Shown piece after piece: positions 9,638 through 19,818 of a DNA stretch of 64,000 bases. Below the pieces are notes generated by a model. It ran no database searches. It saw only the letters and a list, made by a program, of their open reading frames with translations, and was not told the origin of the DNA. Each line of letters opens with the position of its first letter. Position 1 is the stretch's first letter. The DNA comes from Nitzschia sp. pyKryTriq1 (taxonomy: Eukaryota; Bacillariophyta; Bacillariophyceae; Bacillariales; Bacillariaceae): contig OY101124.1 of NCBI GenBank assembly GCA_956465555.1, positions 1,240,001 to 1,304,000 of the forward strand, written 5' to 3'. A program made the translations under genes and the position numbers.

Positions 9638-11779
9638 ATGCAAGCTCATGATCATCATCATCATCATCATCATCTCGACAACGAGAACGAAGACGAAGAC
9701 GAAGAAAAGAGCGCCGACGACTGCCCGAGGGTTTCTGTAAAGCGTCCAATAAGAAGGGCCCAATATCATCCTTGGCAACGGAGAAAATTGAGGGTTCCGA
9801 ATAATGGTGGTGATGTGGAAGTTGGTGAAGAAGAGAGGAATCATTTCATGGATGCCTACGAGCATCAGAGATACGGCGGCGCGAATAGTGATTTTTTCTG
9901 GCAAGAGGATTTGATCGCTCCCTTGTCACATTATCATGGTCGCCCTCGCCGTCCGTGGCCGTCCAGCCAGGTTCTTTCTTCGACGATGATTGCCACCAAC
10001 AACGACACCGACAATAGGGAGACCGTGGGCATGGCTGCTCACAACAACAATAAGTTGGTGCCATTTTTAGAGGCTTTTTACAAGTCTGTCGGAATGGCGA
10101 TGCCTTCCAGCTCGTCTGAGGTGGAGGACCCACGTGAGAAACGCTCTGTAGAGGAGGAGGAGTTGTCGTTGTTGTCTGCCGAACAGCAAGCAGGGAAATC
10201 CGAGTTGGAAGACCTTGATAATTCTGCCTTTTCAACGCTGATTCCTTCCCAACATCGCCGCTATTTGAAGCTCCTGGAACAGACCGAACGTCGGACGCCA
10301 TCGGAACGTGCCCACTGGAAACAACTGCGAGGTATCGTCCCCGTCGAACAAGCCAAATACCAAAAGGCCGTACAACAGTTCTGGTCAAATCATCGCGACG
10401 ATCGTTTGCTATTGGGCTTGTCGTCGTCGTCGTCGTCGCTGTCTTCGGGCCTCCTCGGTGACTGTTACCAGTGGGCCTGTGCGGAGAATCGGCGACGTAA
10501 TGAACGACTGTTGGGACGGCGATCGCTACTACAAGAAGAAGATGGTTTCACGGCGCCGGTATTTGGCAAATGTCGGCAAGTACTGTCATTACGGCCATCA
10601 TTGGCAGCGGCAGTCACCAAGGACAAACATCATGACACATCATTACCAGACGTCATTAGTTTCGATATCAAGGTGGTATCGAGCATTAATGATGTTGATG
10701 ATGGTACCACGAATCATCACCATCCTGCTCCTCCGATCATCTCGGAACTACCCGCTGTCGGCACTCGGATCCAAGCGCCCTCGTCTGCTGCGACTTCCTC
10801 TTCCTTTTTAGAGACACGGCTGCAAGATGATACGAAAGCTTTGCAGCTTGCTGCCCAATATAAAGCGGAAATTATGACGACAGATGAAACGTTAGAGACC
10901 CTGCTCTGTATTCCTGGCGATAGAACCACTCGTTGGATGCTTCTAGCGACGACTTGCAGTTCTAGTAGTACGTCGACGTCGACCGACAACAACAACAACA
11001 ACAACAACAAACGCCAGCAGCAGGGCCAGGTGATTGTGTTGGAATCTCCGCTGGCGCAGGCCTATACCACTCCTCGAGAGTGCCTGACGCGCGGTATTCA
11101 GGAAGGTTTGTATCAGCAGGCAGCAGCAGCAGCAGCATCAGCATCAACGAGGACGAACCAGTCTCGGAAGACCAATGATCCTGCTTCTCCAAATTTACAG
11201 CAGCATCACCAACAATATGCTTACACTCTATGGACCCTCCCGGCGACAACTTGCAGCGGTGCGGCAGCACGTCGATCCCAAAAGTCTGCCTCCTGCAAAG
11301 TGCTCATTCGATCGATAGTGCGACTTCAGTGGATTACCACGACTGATCCTCCAGGAATGACATCAGGCGCCGCCAGAGCGACTGCCGTGGTACCAGCACC
11401 ACTCAAGATCCGAGCCCATATCGAATACTTTCCAGAGCGTGGACAAGAATTACTTTCCCGGTACGAGCGATCTTTATGGATTTTGGATCAACTATTATGG
11501 CAAGGTGGTGTTGTTCCCAACAACCCGAAGATTGTTACCAGATTATGCCGAGTAGATGGCCGAAATGGTACCGTATTGGAATGGCAGGAAACAAGTGTTG
11601 CTCATGCTTTTGCTGTGGAAGGCGAGGGGGGTGAGAGTCCTATGCAAGGCTTTGCTCAATTGATACAGTTCTTTCAAGCTGTCTCTACTATCGACTTTCC
11701 GAAAGGTACTATCATTGGTGGTCGTGGCGGCGGAACTCCAACCACCACGGTGGACTCTGAACTTAGAAGACAGACGACT

Positions 11780-11814
<35 letters not shown>

Positions 11815-12322
11815 TCCTCCTTTCCAGACACCCAATTGTCGCCTCCTGTGCCTTCCTAGTCGGGAAGCAACATCTTCTTCAGGCAGTCGACAACAACAAG
11901 CTTCCGAGGGCTACGGCAACACGACTGCACCGTTTGTAATATCGGACCCGTACTCTGTATCTGTGCATGCCCCGTGTTTGAGTACTACTCCTAATATACA
12001 CAGTAGTGACAAGCAGCGAAGAACCATCACCACCACAACGACCCGCCATCACCACCACCAACAACAACACGATGTGGTGGTCACGACGAGTGATGGCTTT
12101 GTTGTTGATTTGGAGCCCGTCCTTCAAAACGCAGACGGTGTCCTGCTGAATGCCAAGGCCATTCAAGAATGCCAGCGACCGTGGAAATGGGATATTCCGG
12201 ATCGTATCCCCTATACCTTTCCTACGACGAAGACGATAACGACCACGACGACGGGTCGAAACAACAACAACAATAAGGCCATTACGGCAAGAACTGGTAG
12301 ATCCAGCAAGAACAAGCGGTAA
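9638..12322 (+). CDS. Low-complexity protein, possible ICE2/NARG2-like little-elongation-complex subunit
   Basis: 894 aa, single exon from ATG 9638. The chain carries homopolymers: His7 near the start, runs of Ser, Asn and Ala, Thr14 near residue 715, and Gln/His blocks. Two ordered regions stand out. One, at about 205-250, reads IPSQHRRYLKLLEQT and ends in a segment rich in Glu/Gln/Lys. The second (about 520-690) has YTLWTLP, then VLIRSIVRLQW, IRAHIEYFPERGQE and a downstream FAQLIQFFQAV. The order and spacing recall the NARG2/ICE2 C-terminal domain (Y-x-LW-x-L, LIRS, then LEYxPExG), a subunit of the little elongation complex for snRNA transcription. This is my own pattern match, not a search result. 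The Lys/Arg-rich C-terminus would suit a nuclear protein. Confidence 0.6.
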
Positions 12323-12928
12323 AACTAGTAGAGACTAGCTAGACTAATTGCACGTGCGGTACTACTTCTTATTTTAAAACATGTACAGTATAATGTTTTA
12401 TCTATCTATCTATCTATCTCCATCCGAGTGGACGCAGGGGTCCATAGAGAGCGAAGGGAGCCATACCCCGGTATGGCGACCCCTACCTGCCTACGCTACA
12501 TACCGGTACTGTACGTTATGATACGTAGGGAGAGACCGCACTGTTCGTTCGTTCGTTCGTATCGTAGCCGCGTACAATACCTGTGGTACCCGAAAGGACG
12601 CGCGTGGGGCGCGCAACCAAAGTCGAAACACGCAACGAACGTACGCGATGATGATGCGAGCGAGGATAAGACGCCGCGGCGACAATGATGATGATTGATG
12701 ATGCGAGATCGCGATGGGTTGCAAGCATCGCAAGAAGTGATTCTTCTCCTGGCTCCTGGTCACATACACTCACTACTAGCGATTCATTCTCACTTAGGAC
12801 GAATTGGAGGGTGGATTGGTTGATGCGATAGATTCTTCTTGCTTTGTCATTTGTTTCCAGCACCACCCATATAGCACGACACGTATCGTCTTGAATACGA
12901 ACGTACCAGTACCATCATCACCATCATC
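12323..12928. other. Intergenic spacer with TATC and GTTC microsatellites
   Basis: No gene seen. It holds a (TATC)n run at about 12400-12420, a short (GTTC)n run near 12543 and a TACCGGTA site near 12500. It includes the promoter of the VPS39-like gene. Confidence 0.45.
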
Positions 12929-15900
12929 ATGTCCATGGACGCCAGTTGGGATCTGCGTAGCACCGTGGCTTCACCGAGAAGTTTATGCGTCTACACTGCA
13001 GCTGCCGGATCGCAAGAAACGAATCCTTTTGAAGTCGCCGCCGGAGCAGTGGAAACTCCCACGGCCCAGGCAGTGGTGTTTGGCACGGAAAAGGGCAGTC
13101 TTCATTATCGAACATATCCAGCACCTACTTCGACCGGTGGTGGGGGCAGCAACAATAATAATGCACCGAGGCCTCCTCTAGGAGCTTCTACAGGGAGACG
13201 ACCGCCTTCCAATTTGCCGAGGGCCTACCTCCCGGTGGATTTAGCAGGTTCGAGCTTGCCGGGGGCAGTTGTTGGAGTGTTGCAAGCCAAGGGATCGCCG
13301 CCGCATCGGCCTGTCTTTTTAGTCGTGGTAGACGACAATCGGGGCAGCCATCAAGGCAGTAGTAATACCACCACAAACAGTGCGAGCAGTAGTGGTCACT
13401 ATGCGACGTTGTTGGTGACCTTGCAACAGGGAAGTTTTTCCAAATTGCCGACACCGCAACTTTCAAGTTTCGGAGGAGGAGGTGGTGGTGGTGGTGGTGG
13501 GCTGCCGCGAGTCTCTTGTGCCACGTCCCATGCTCGATGTGGATTCGTCATGGCCGGTGGTCGACGCTTGTACAGCATTCCGCCCGAAGCCTTTCTGGAA
13601 ACAGCGAGCTCTTCGAATAGCAAACGACGAGCCAGGGGAGGCTCTACTTCGCCCCTGATTGATTTTTCGAGTGTTGTTCTCCCATCTCCGGGAGCAAGAG
13701 GAGGTCAAGACGCTTTGCAACTGACAAGCGGGGGCAAAGTAGCGGTGGTCGCAGTTGGAAACAGTGTCTACGCTGTCGCGGGTCGAGAAGGGGGCGCAGA
13801 CAAGGACGATCCGACCTTGGTGGCGGCTGGAGGCGGTACTTCCAACGCTACTCCACCCGAGTGTGTTCGAGTCATCAGTTTTGCTCAATCGTCGCAAGTC
13901 CATCCTGTTATTGTACTGGATATTCAAGATCCTAGTATGGATCCAGACTGGTCCAGTTTACTCTGTGCTAATGGACGGGAATGCGCCGTCATTGACTTGC
14001 AGTATGCTCAGCATCAAGTTTCTTGCGCTCCCCCTCGCAATGGAGTGGTGACAATCTCTTCGCCAATCTTGGCTGCTGCGACCAGCTGGCCATGGCTCGC
14101 TCTCTTGACCTCGGATGGCCTTATAAGCATTCGAAGTCCGAGTTGCTTGGCGATTCCGTTGAAAACGGTGGAAGTCGGTACCAGACCCAATGACTTTTTT
14201 GTCCTTAGAAGCTTCTACGACGATTCTACCACACACAACGTACCCTATATCGTGGCGGGAAGCTACTCGGGTCAAGCCAAAGTTTTACACTGTCAGCCAG
14301 ACACTGCTCAAGATTTGGCAGATCGATTAATGCGGCATTCGATTGATGCCTTTGGATCCAATGGCTTTCCACGAAGTGAGTTGGCCGAAGCCCTGCATGC
14401 GAGCTTCACGGCTACCTCGTACGTGGGTCCAGAGCCAACCGATCACGCCCGGGACTTGCTGCGACAATATTTGGAAGCCATATTGGGACTCGCCGACTTT
14501 GAGGGGGGAGGAGCTACAGGATGGCCGACCGAACGAACCGCCTCTTCGGGCGACCAACCTCATTCCCCCAAAACGGCAACCTTCCACATGGATTCGCCCT
14601 CATCTTCTGCTTTTGCAGATGCTTCTCGACAAATTGGGTCAACAGCGCCTTTTACTACTAGTAGTACAACCAGGGCGGAGTCTTCCCCTGTGGTAACGGC
14701 GGATACACCCAATGCGCTTGTGGCTGGAACCGCCTTGTTGTGTCTGGTATGTACCCAGTTGAGTCCCTCCCCCAAGGCATCGCTGGCGAATCGTGCCGCC
14801 AAGGCCTGCGCTGCCAAAATGGGGGTCTTGGTAGACGATGGATCGAAGACTGGATCTTCAGCAAGCGTGAGCCTCTCTGCAATTCGTGTGTGCGAGCTGG
14901 TTACTGACCGACTCTTGGAGGAAAGCAGCACAGCCGCAGAGAATGCAGGGATCTCTCAAGTTCGAGTTGGCAAGTACATATCACCTCGCGTTCCATCATC
15001 CTCGACCGGCTCGTCACAGCAATTCTCTTCTCCCTCGATGTTGTCCATGGATTTTGTCGAGGCATCTACGTGGATACTACGATCCTGTGGAAAACACGAA
15101 CGTGCTATCGATGTCTTGTATGCTCGAATGCAGCAGCAACAACAGCTTCAGGGCCAACCGACACGATCGTCATTATCGGGAGGATTCTGGTCCCCCATTA
15201 AGTACGAGAGTTACACCGCAACTCATTTGGGTGAGCTTTGGGCTACGTCTGAGGACGCGGCTTGTGAGTTAGTGTTACGGTCTCCTGCCACTACCCGCCT
15301 GTTGGAACAAAACCCTCGCATGGGATTACATGTTTTTACTGTCTTGCATCCTCAAAATTCATCACAGTGGAAACAACTACTCGCGAAAGACGATCCTCTG
15401 GCTCATCCTTCGTATCCATCACAAGTTGTTCAGCTGCTTAAGGGAATCCAACCAAAAGTCACAGAGCCCCCTTCGGAAACGGGTCCTGCCATGTTACCGA
15501 TGGATACAGGTAGAGCCTTGGCAGTAGCATACTTGGAATCGGCCGTTGGAATCGATACGGGGCATCCGACGGAAGAGGATGCCTTCGATTTGGTGGCACC
15601 CGATGAACACCAAGAAGAGCGAATTGCAGATTTCCATGACGAGCTCTGCTATTTATTGCTGGAGGGTGTCATTTCGGAACGGGGGGATGATCCGCCCCAA
15701 CGGCATCCGAATCATCATCGTCAGCCTCCAGACCAACAGGAGGAGGACACTACGGAATTAGGAAAGATCTACCGACAAAAACTTCGTCGATTTTTGCAGT
15801 GGCCGCTAGCTAAAGTCCGATCAGAACGGCTCTTGACTTCACTACCCAAATCATTTTTACAGGAACAAGCCTTGGTGTTAGGTCGCTTGGGCAAACACGA

Positions 15901-16885
15901 GGAGGCCCTTCGGATCCTGTACATTGACTGCAAGAGTATGGATCTAGCGCTGGAGTACTGTGATGTGAGATACGAGCGCCAACAAGCTAAACTCGAAGCT
16001 GAACGATCAAGGTTAGCAGCTGCGGGTCTGCTTGAAGAACGCGATGACCTAAATCCATTTGCCCCTGATGGTGGTTATCGATCTCCGGGAGAGGGATGCG
16101 CGTATCTCCCTCTCGTCAAGGTTGCCCTTGAGTCGGACGCGGATAAACAACGAGGAACAACTGCGGCCATTCAAGTTCTCGCACTTCGAAGAAGTGTCAT
16201 TGACCGTGCCGCTGCTCTGCGGTTACTGCCCAAGAATGTCCCTGTCGCAGCTGTGGCCCGACCTTTCTTGATTCCCGCACTCGTGGAAAGCGAGTCGCAA
16301 GCTCGACGCCTCAAAGTGGTTTCCTCGCTGTTGAGAGCCCGGCACAATGCTCTCAAGCAGCAACTAACCGACGCCCAACTGAAGGCGCAAGCACACCTTC
16401 ACGTCGTCCCACAATTACGTTCCATGAATCTGGGAGAGCCGCTACACTCGAGCAAGGCATTCAAGGCACGCCCATCGTCCTCCGCGTCCTCGACCTTCCC
16501 CGATGTGGTAATCGTAAAGCACTTCTTCCCGCGACATGTGGTCATTCAAGCCAAGGTCACCAATGGTTCCGCGGCGGTCGATGGGAGAGCTCTTGGCAAC
16601 GTCGCCTTTGTGGTGGCAGAGAGTTCGGAAGAAGCTATTCAGCCATCTACTTTGGTTCCAATCAAGGTTTTACCGTTCAAGGCGACAGGTTCGACTTGGT
16701 GCGTCCTGGTGGCAGCACCTAGTCGGATGGAAGGTACGGCTATTTTGACATGCGAACTGCGATACACTGTAATGGGTGTCGATAGCGCGACTGGAACACC
16801 ATTGAGTTTTGGTGCCGGAGTCAGCGGCCGAACCTTTGTCGAAGAGTTGCAAGATCTGGATGTCGTTTCATCCAACTTTTCTTGA
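12929..16885 (+). CDS. VPS39/TGFBRAP1-like tethering protein with C-terminal gamma-COP-appendage-like domain
   Basis: 1318 aa, single exon. The N-terminal ~480 residues look like a divergent beta-propeller (CNH-type) with Ser/Gly-rich inserts. The helical C-terminal half carries the Vps39 signatures. The first, about residues 950-1010, includes ERLLTSLP, then ALVLGRLGKHEEALRILY and ALEYCD. The second, about 1080-1160, includes RLLPKNVPVAAVARPFL and SSLLRARHNALKQQL. These mark the VPS39/VAM6 or TGFBRAP1/VPS3 family, subunits of HOPS or CORVET that tether late endosomes and vacuoles; no RING is seen. Residues 1190-1318 then match the gamma-COP appendage beta-sandwich: VKHFFPRHVVIQ, LPFKATGSTW, LRYTV followed by a D-x-x-TG-x-P pattern, and an acidic VEELQDLDV ending. 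The fusion lies in one uninterrupted frame. Confidence 0.85.
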   Translation: MSMDASWDLRSTVASPRSLCVYTAAAGSQETNPFEVAAGAVETPTAQAVVFGTEKGSLHYRTYPAPTSTGGGGSNNNNAPRPPLGASTGRRPPSNLPRAYLPVDLAGSSLPGAVVGVLQAKGSPPHRPVFLVVVDDNRGSHQGSSNTTTNSASSSGHYATLLVTLQQGSFSKLPTPQLSSFGGGGGGGGGGLPRVSCATSHARCGFVMAGGRRLYSIPPEAFLETASSSNSKRRARGGSTSPLIDFSSVVLPSPGARGGQDALQLTSGGKVAVVAVGNSVYAVAGREGGADKDDPTLVAAGGGTSNATPPECVRVISFAQSSQVHPVIVLDIQDPSMDPDWSSLLCANGRECAVIDLQYAQHQVSCAPPRNGVVTISSPILAAATSWPWLALLTSDGLISIRSPSCLAIPLKTVEVGTRPNDFFVLRSFYDDSTTHNVPYIVAGSYSGQAKVLHCQPDTAQDLADRLMRHSIDAFGSNGFPRSELAEALHASFTATSYVGPEPTDHARDLLRQYLEAILGLADFEGGGATGWPTERTASSGDQPHSPKTATFHMDSPSSSAFADASRQIGSTAPFTTSSTTRAESSPVVTADTPNALVAGTALLCLVCTQLSPSPKASLANRAAKACAAKMGVLVDDGSKTGSSASVSLSAIRVCELVTDRLLEESSTAAENAGISQVRVGKYISPRVPSSSTGSSQQFSSPSMLSMDFVEASTWILRSCGKHERAIDVLYARMQQQQQLQGQPTRSSLSGGFWSPIKYESYTATHLGELWATSEDAACELVLRSPATTRLLEQNPRMGLHVFTVLHPQNSSQWKQLLAKDDPLAHPSYPSQVVQLLKGIQPKVTEPPSETGPAMLPMDTGRALAVAYLESAVGIDTGHPTEEDAFDLVAPDEHQEERIADFHDELCYLLLEGVISERGDDPPQRHPNHHRQPPDQQEEDTTELGKIYRQKLRRFLQWPLAKVRSERLLTSLPKSFLQEQALVLGRLGKHEEALRILYIDCKSMDLALEYCDVRYERQQAKLEAERSRLAAAGLLEERDDLNPFAPDGGYRSPGEGCAYLPLVKVALESDADKQRGTTAAIQVLALRRSVIDRAAALRLLPKNVPVAAVARPFLIPALVESESQARRLKVVSSLLRARHNALKQQLTDAQLKAQAHLHVVPQLRSMNLGEPLHSSKAFKARPSSSASSTFPDVVIVKHFFPRHVVIQAKVTNGSAAVDGRALGNVAFVVAESSEEAIQPSTLVPIKVLPFKATGSTWCVLVAAPSRMEGTAILTCELRYTVMGVDSATGTPLSFGAGVSGRTFVEELQDLDVVSSNFS

Positions 16886-16990
16886 TAGTAAAGAAATTTC
16901 TACTAGTAGCTTTTTATTCCAGCAACAAGATATACCCGAAGAATATACAACATATCAGGCCATCCCAGTCACTTCCTATCCTATTCATGT

Positions 16991-17410
16991 TCACCCAAAG
17001 CAGCAAAACAAATAATCACAACGTCTCGTCTCAATATTTTCGTCGCTGCGAATCCAAGACGTTCTTCGCGGTTTTTGAAGGCTGCTATTTTGGACTCGGT
17101 TGTCAGCCCATTGATTCGTAATCGATTTTAGCCGTTCTGACCGCCACGCTTTTCGTTCCTCGTAATCGTTCACCCGCTGTTGCTCCCTTGCTGACATTTC
17201 CCTTTTCGTACGGGGCATGGTAAACGATTCGTCTTCGAGTGGAACATTCTCCAATCCCTCTTGAATTTCTTGAAATCCTCCACGTTTGCTACCAGTGCCA
17301 GATAGGAGTTCCTTTCGGCTGCCCTCTCGGTCTAGTCGTCGAACAGAGGATGAGTCGAAACCGAACGCAATACTCCCTCCTCGCGAGAGTCCTGGTCTGA
17401 CAGAAGCCAT
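16991..17410 (-). CDS. Small charged protein with QWAxN motif
   Basis: 139 aa, single exon, ATG start, no recognised family. The N-terminal half is Ser/Gly/Arg-rich. The middle is a strongly charged helix (REMSAREQQRVNDYEERKAW) leading to RLKSITNQWADNRVQNSS. That last segment closely matches the C-terminus of the small protein at 19137-19379, over about 30 residues (N-x-Y-E, then R-x-ER-x-K, then QWA-x-N and NS). The chain ends in a Cys-Cys-Phe-Gly tail. The shared motif makes a real gene likely, though the exact 3' end could be altered by splicing. It is convergent with the VPS39-like gene, only ~105 bp away, and head-to-head with the borealin homologue. Confidence 0.6.
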   Translation of the reverse strand: MASVRPGLSRGGSIAFGFDSSSVRRLDREGSRKELLSGTGSKRGGFQEIQEGLENVPLEDESFTMPRTKREMSAREQQRVNDYEERKAWRSERLKSITNQWADNRVQNSSLQKPRRTSWIRSDENIETRRCDYLFCCFG

Positions 17411-17935
17411 GGCGATGATTGGGTTGTGGTGGTTGTTAAATTTCGCGACACAGAATACAATCGAAGTGACAATTCAGAGATGCTCGGCGAAAACAGGAAT
17501 GGGAAGCATGATCATTGTGTATTGCATATCGGCAACAGCAACAACGCACAGTCGCTACTTGTGTATTTGCTGCTTCCTCCCTTTCCGTTCAAATGCCAAC
17601 GCACGGAGCTCGACTGGCGCGAGCGAGGTTTTCACATAAGCGATGACTAATTCGATCGCTTCAAGATGAAAGATGGGAGCCGACTGCCGACTGACTGAAC
17701 GCGGCTCGCGCGCCGCGACCCTCGCGAGCCTCGAGCGCGAGCAGAGATCCTCAGGTAATCGACTCATATGACCAATTATTATTTAACGGTTAACGGTCGT
17801 CCTGATTTGAATTGAGAGCCTCTCTTCAACATCGATTGTAACCATGGCACACATTCAATTTCTTGTCTCACCAGCACAAACGATCTCTTTTGCTCCCCAA
17901 GTCCCAGTAGACTTCATACATTGCTTAACCAAAAG
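17411..17935. promoter_or_regulatory. Divergent spacer upstream of borealin homologue
   Basis: This 525-bp head-to-head spacer holds the promoters of the small QWAxN protein and the borealin gene. No convincing coding exon was found in it. A GC-rich, CG-rich patch lies near 17700-17750 (CGCGGCTCGCGCGCCGCGACC). Confidence 0.35.
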
Positions 17936-18768
17936 ATGTCTCGCTCCCCTATGCGTGCTGCCCAGCAACCCTCGTCGTGGCATTCCGCCACCAAGCGTCA
18001 CATCATGCGAGGATGGAATGACGACAAGGCTGGCATGGACGGAAGCAACCCCGAACATGTCAAGATGCTGCAGGAGGACCTAAAAACGAAATTCAACCAA
18101 ATCATTGCCAATCTAAAGGCGGATGCGGAGGATGCTAAGGGACAACAAGAGGAAGCCTTGGGTTTGGGCCTTGTGAAACTTCCCAAGGCCATCCGCCAAA
18201 TGTCAGTGAAAGAATTCAACCAAACTCATCAATGCGATCTCTTGGCGCTTCTCAAGGCGAAGGATGGGGTATTGATCTCGAAGGACTCACAGTACCGAGA
18301 TCTTGCGGGAAAGAAACGAGAGCATCATAATATCACTGTGGCGGCCACGCCTGCTCCCACTCGTTCAAGAACAAATCCAGATGCACCCATGTCAGTGCTC
18401 CGTACCGCACGAAAGGGAGAAGGTATCTTGTAAGTGATTTCAATGATTCGATGACGTGTGATGATGTTTCTTTTTGTGTGTCATCATGTCCATCTCACTG
18501 AGTTCAACGTTTTAGCTCCGTGAACGGATCTCCGGTAGAAACTCATGAAGTCGGTACGGTGGTGGCAACAGTCACCAAGAAACGCCGCGGAAATGGAAGT
18601 GACACTGCGGCCAATTTCGAGATCAATGTCGGGGAGGGACGCATTATCAATCTGAACGATCCAATGGGAGTCAATGAGCTTGATTCTAGCATGAAGGCCA
18701 CGGCGGCCACCCAGCTCAAAGTGTTGCAGGATCAAATGGCTAGTCTCATGGCGCAGTTGACCAAGTAG
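17936..18768 (+). CDS. Borealin (CDCA8) homologue, chromosomal passenger complex
   Basis: Two exons, 17936-18429 and 18516-18768. The 86-nt intron begins GTAAGT and ends TTTTAG, giving 248 aa. The frame also extends upstream to a TTG, but the first ATG is used. The N-terminal helix (about 35-100) ends with LVKLPKAIRQMSVKEF, which matches the borealin helix that packs with INCENP and survivin (animal form: LRLPKALREM then an aromatic end). After the splice the C-terminal domain has GEGIFSVNGSPV, then a beta-rich INVGEGRIINL stretch and a final helix with KVLQDQMASLM. These are the borealin dimerisation-domain features. Its inferred role is centromere targeting of Aurora kinase in mitosis. The intron falls just before the NGSP motif, and its removal is needed to complete that domain. 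Confidence 0.85.
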
Positions 18769-19136
18769 GCCACTTCTACCTCGCGACAATATGGATCAGA
18801 GCTTTCCGGTGCATCATCTGGCAGTGAAACACGCAGGTGATACCACACTATGTTTCTTTCTAATTTTTACTTCATCCCTTTTCAAGAATGCCATAACATT
18901 GAGAGCGAATTCCTGTACTCTACCTGGTAGAAGGTGGGAGATTATGACGCATCTTGTTATTCTCTAGACAATTATCTTCTCATGAAATTCGAATAAAACA
19001 ACAAATCTTCGACAGCAGTACGTCGTATCACCACAGAATCTCACGGAACAAGCGGAATCGTCATGTGTGAAAATTCTAGGAATGTGACTCGTGGCCGCCG
19101 TCGCCAAAGAAATAAAATTCCAACAGAAAGGTGCAT
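18769..19136. other. Convergent 3' spacer, no gene seen
   Basis: About 370 bp between the converging borealin homologue and the small MGN protein. I see only A/T-rich 3' sequence and no supported feature. Confidence 0.4.
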
Positions 19137-19379
19137 TTAGCTGTTCGCCTTCTTGTTGGCAGCCCACTGGGACGAAAGCTTTTTCTTTCGTTCTTCCCGC
19201 TCCTTTTTCTTCTGTTCGTATTCCGCATTACGATCCTTCGACCGTTGGTCTCGTTCTTTTTCGGCATCCGACTTGGCACCTGTCAGCGTAGTCAAACCCT
19301 CTTTCGCTTGATTGGCAGCGTTTCCAGCCTGGTTTTTGGCCGCGGCAGCGGCGAGTGGATTAGAGGCTCCGTTTCCCAT
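19137..19379 (-). CDS. Small MGN protein with QWAxN C-terminus, likely myristoylated
   Basis: 80 aa. The open frame reaches upstream to a TTG, but the ATG at 19379 gives MGNGASNPL. Gly at position 2 and Ser at position 6 form a standard N-myristoylation signal. An Ala/Gln-rich segment follows, then a long, highly charged helix of Lys, Arg and Glu (about 38-70). The C-terminus LSSQWAANKKANS is shared with the 139-aa protein at 16991-17410. No known family is recognised. A membrane-tethered helical adaptor is a reasonable inference, but function is unknown. The two related genes lie on the same strand, with the borealin gene between them on the other. Confidence 0.7.
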   Translation of the reverse strand: MGNGASNPLAAAAAKNQAGNAANQAKEGLTTLTGAKSDAEKERDQRSKDRNAEYEQKKKEREERKKKLSSQWAANKKANS

Positions 19380-19782
19380 GATCACTTTTCGTTGCAACTA
19401 TTTACTCTAGTGCACGTAGGAGCGATGGCTCTGAGACTTTGAATTGAATGTGGGGAGCTTGATGCGTCTTTTTGTTTTCTTTTCTGTTTGTTGTGGAGAG
19501 GACGAGAGACAAACAGGCATCGCATAAGATGCGGGGTCATGCAGTCATTTCGGGAAAATATTGCAGTCGACCCGGTCAAAGCGACCTGTCCGACCTTTCC
19601 AGTTACCACCGGCGGAGTTGAGTACCGGTACTACCGGCACAGTACTGGTACTGTACTGCACTCGTCGTACTTGTACCGGTTCAGAAGTAGGGTAGTTAGT
19701 CTACCTCTACCGTATGTACTGTACAAATACTACTAATTCGCACTCCTCTCTCTCTCTACGAGAACTCTCTTTACTCTCACTT

Positions 19783-19783
<1 letters not shown>

Positions 19784-19815
<32 letters not shown>
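19784..19815. repeat. (GA)n microsatellite
   Basis: About 32 bp of pure AG dinucleotide. A short CT-rich stretch just upstream could pair with it as a hairpin. Confidence 0.85.
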
Positions 19816-19818
<3 letters not shown>

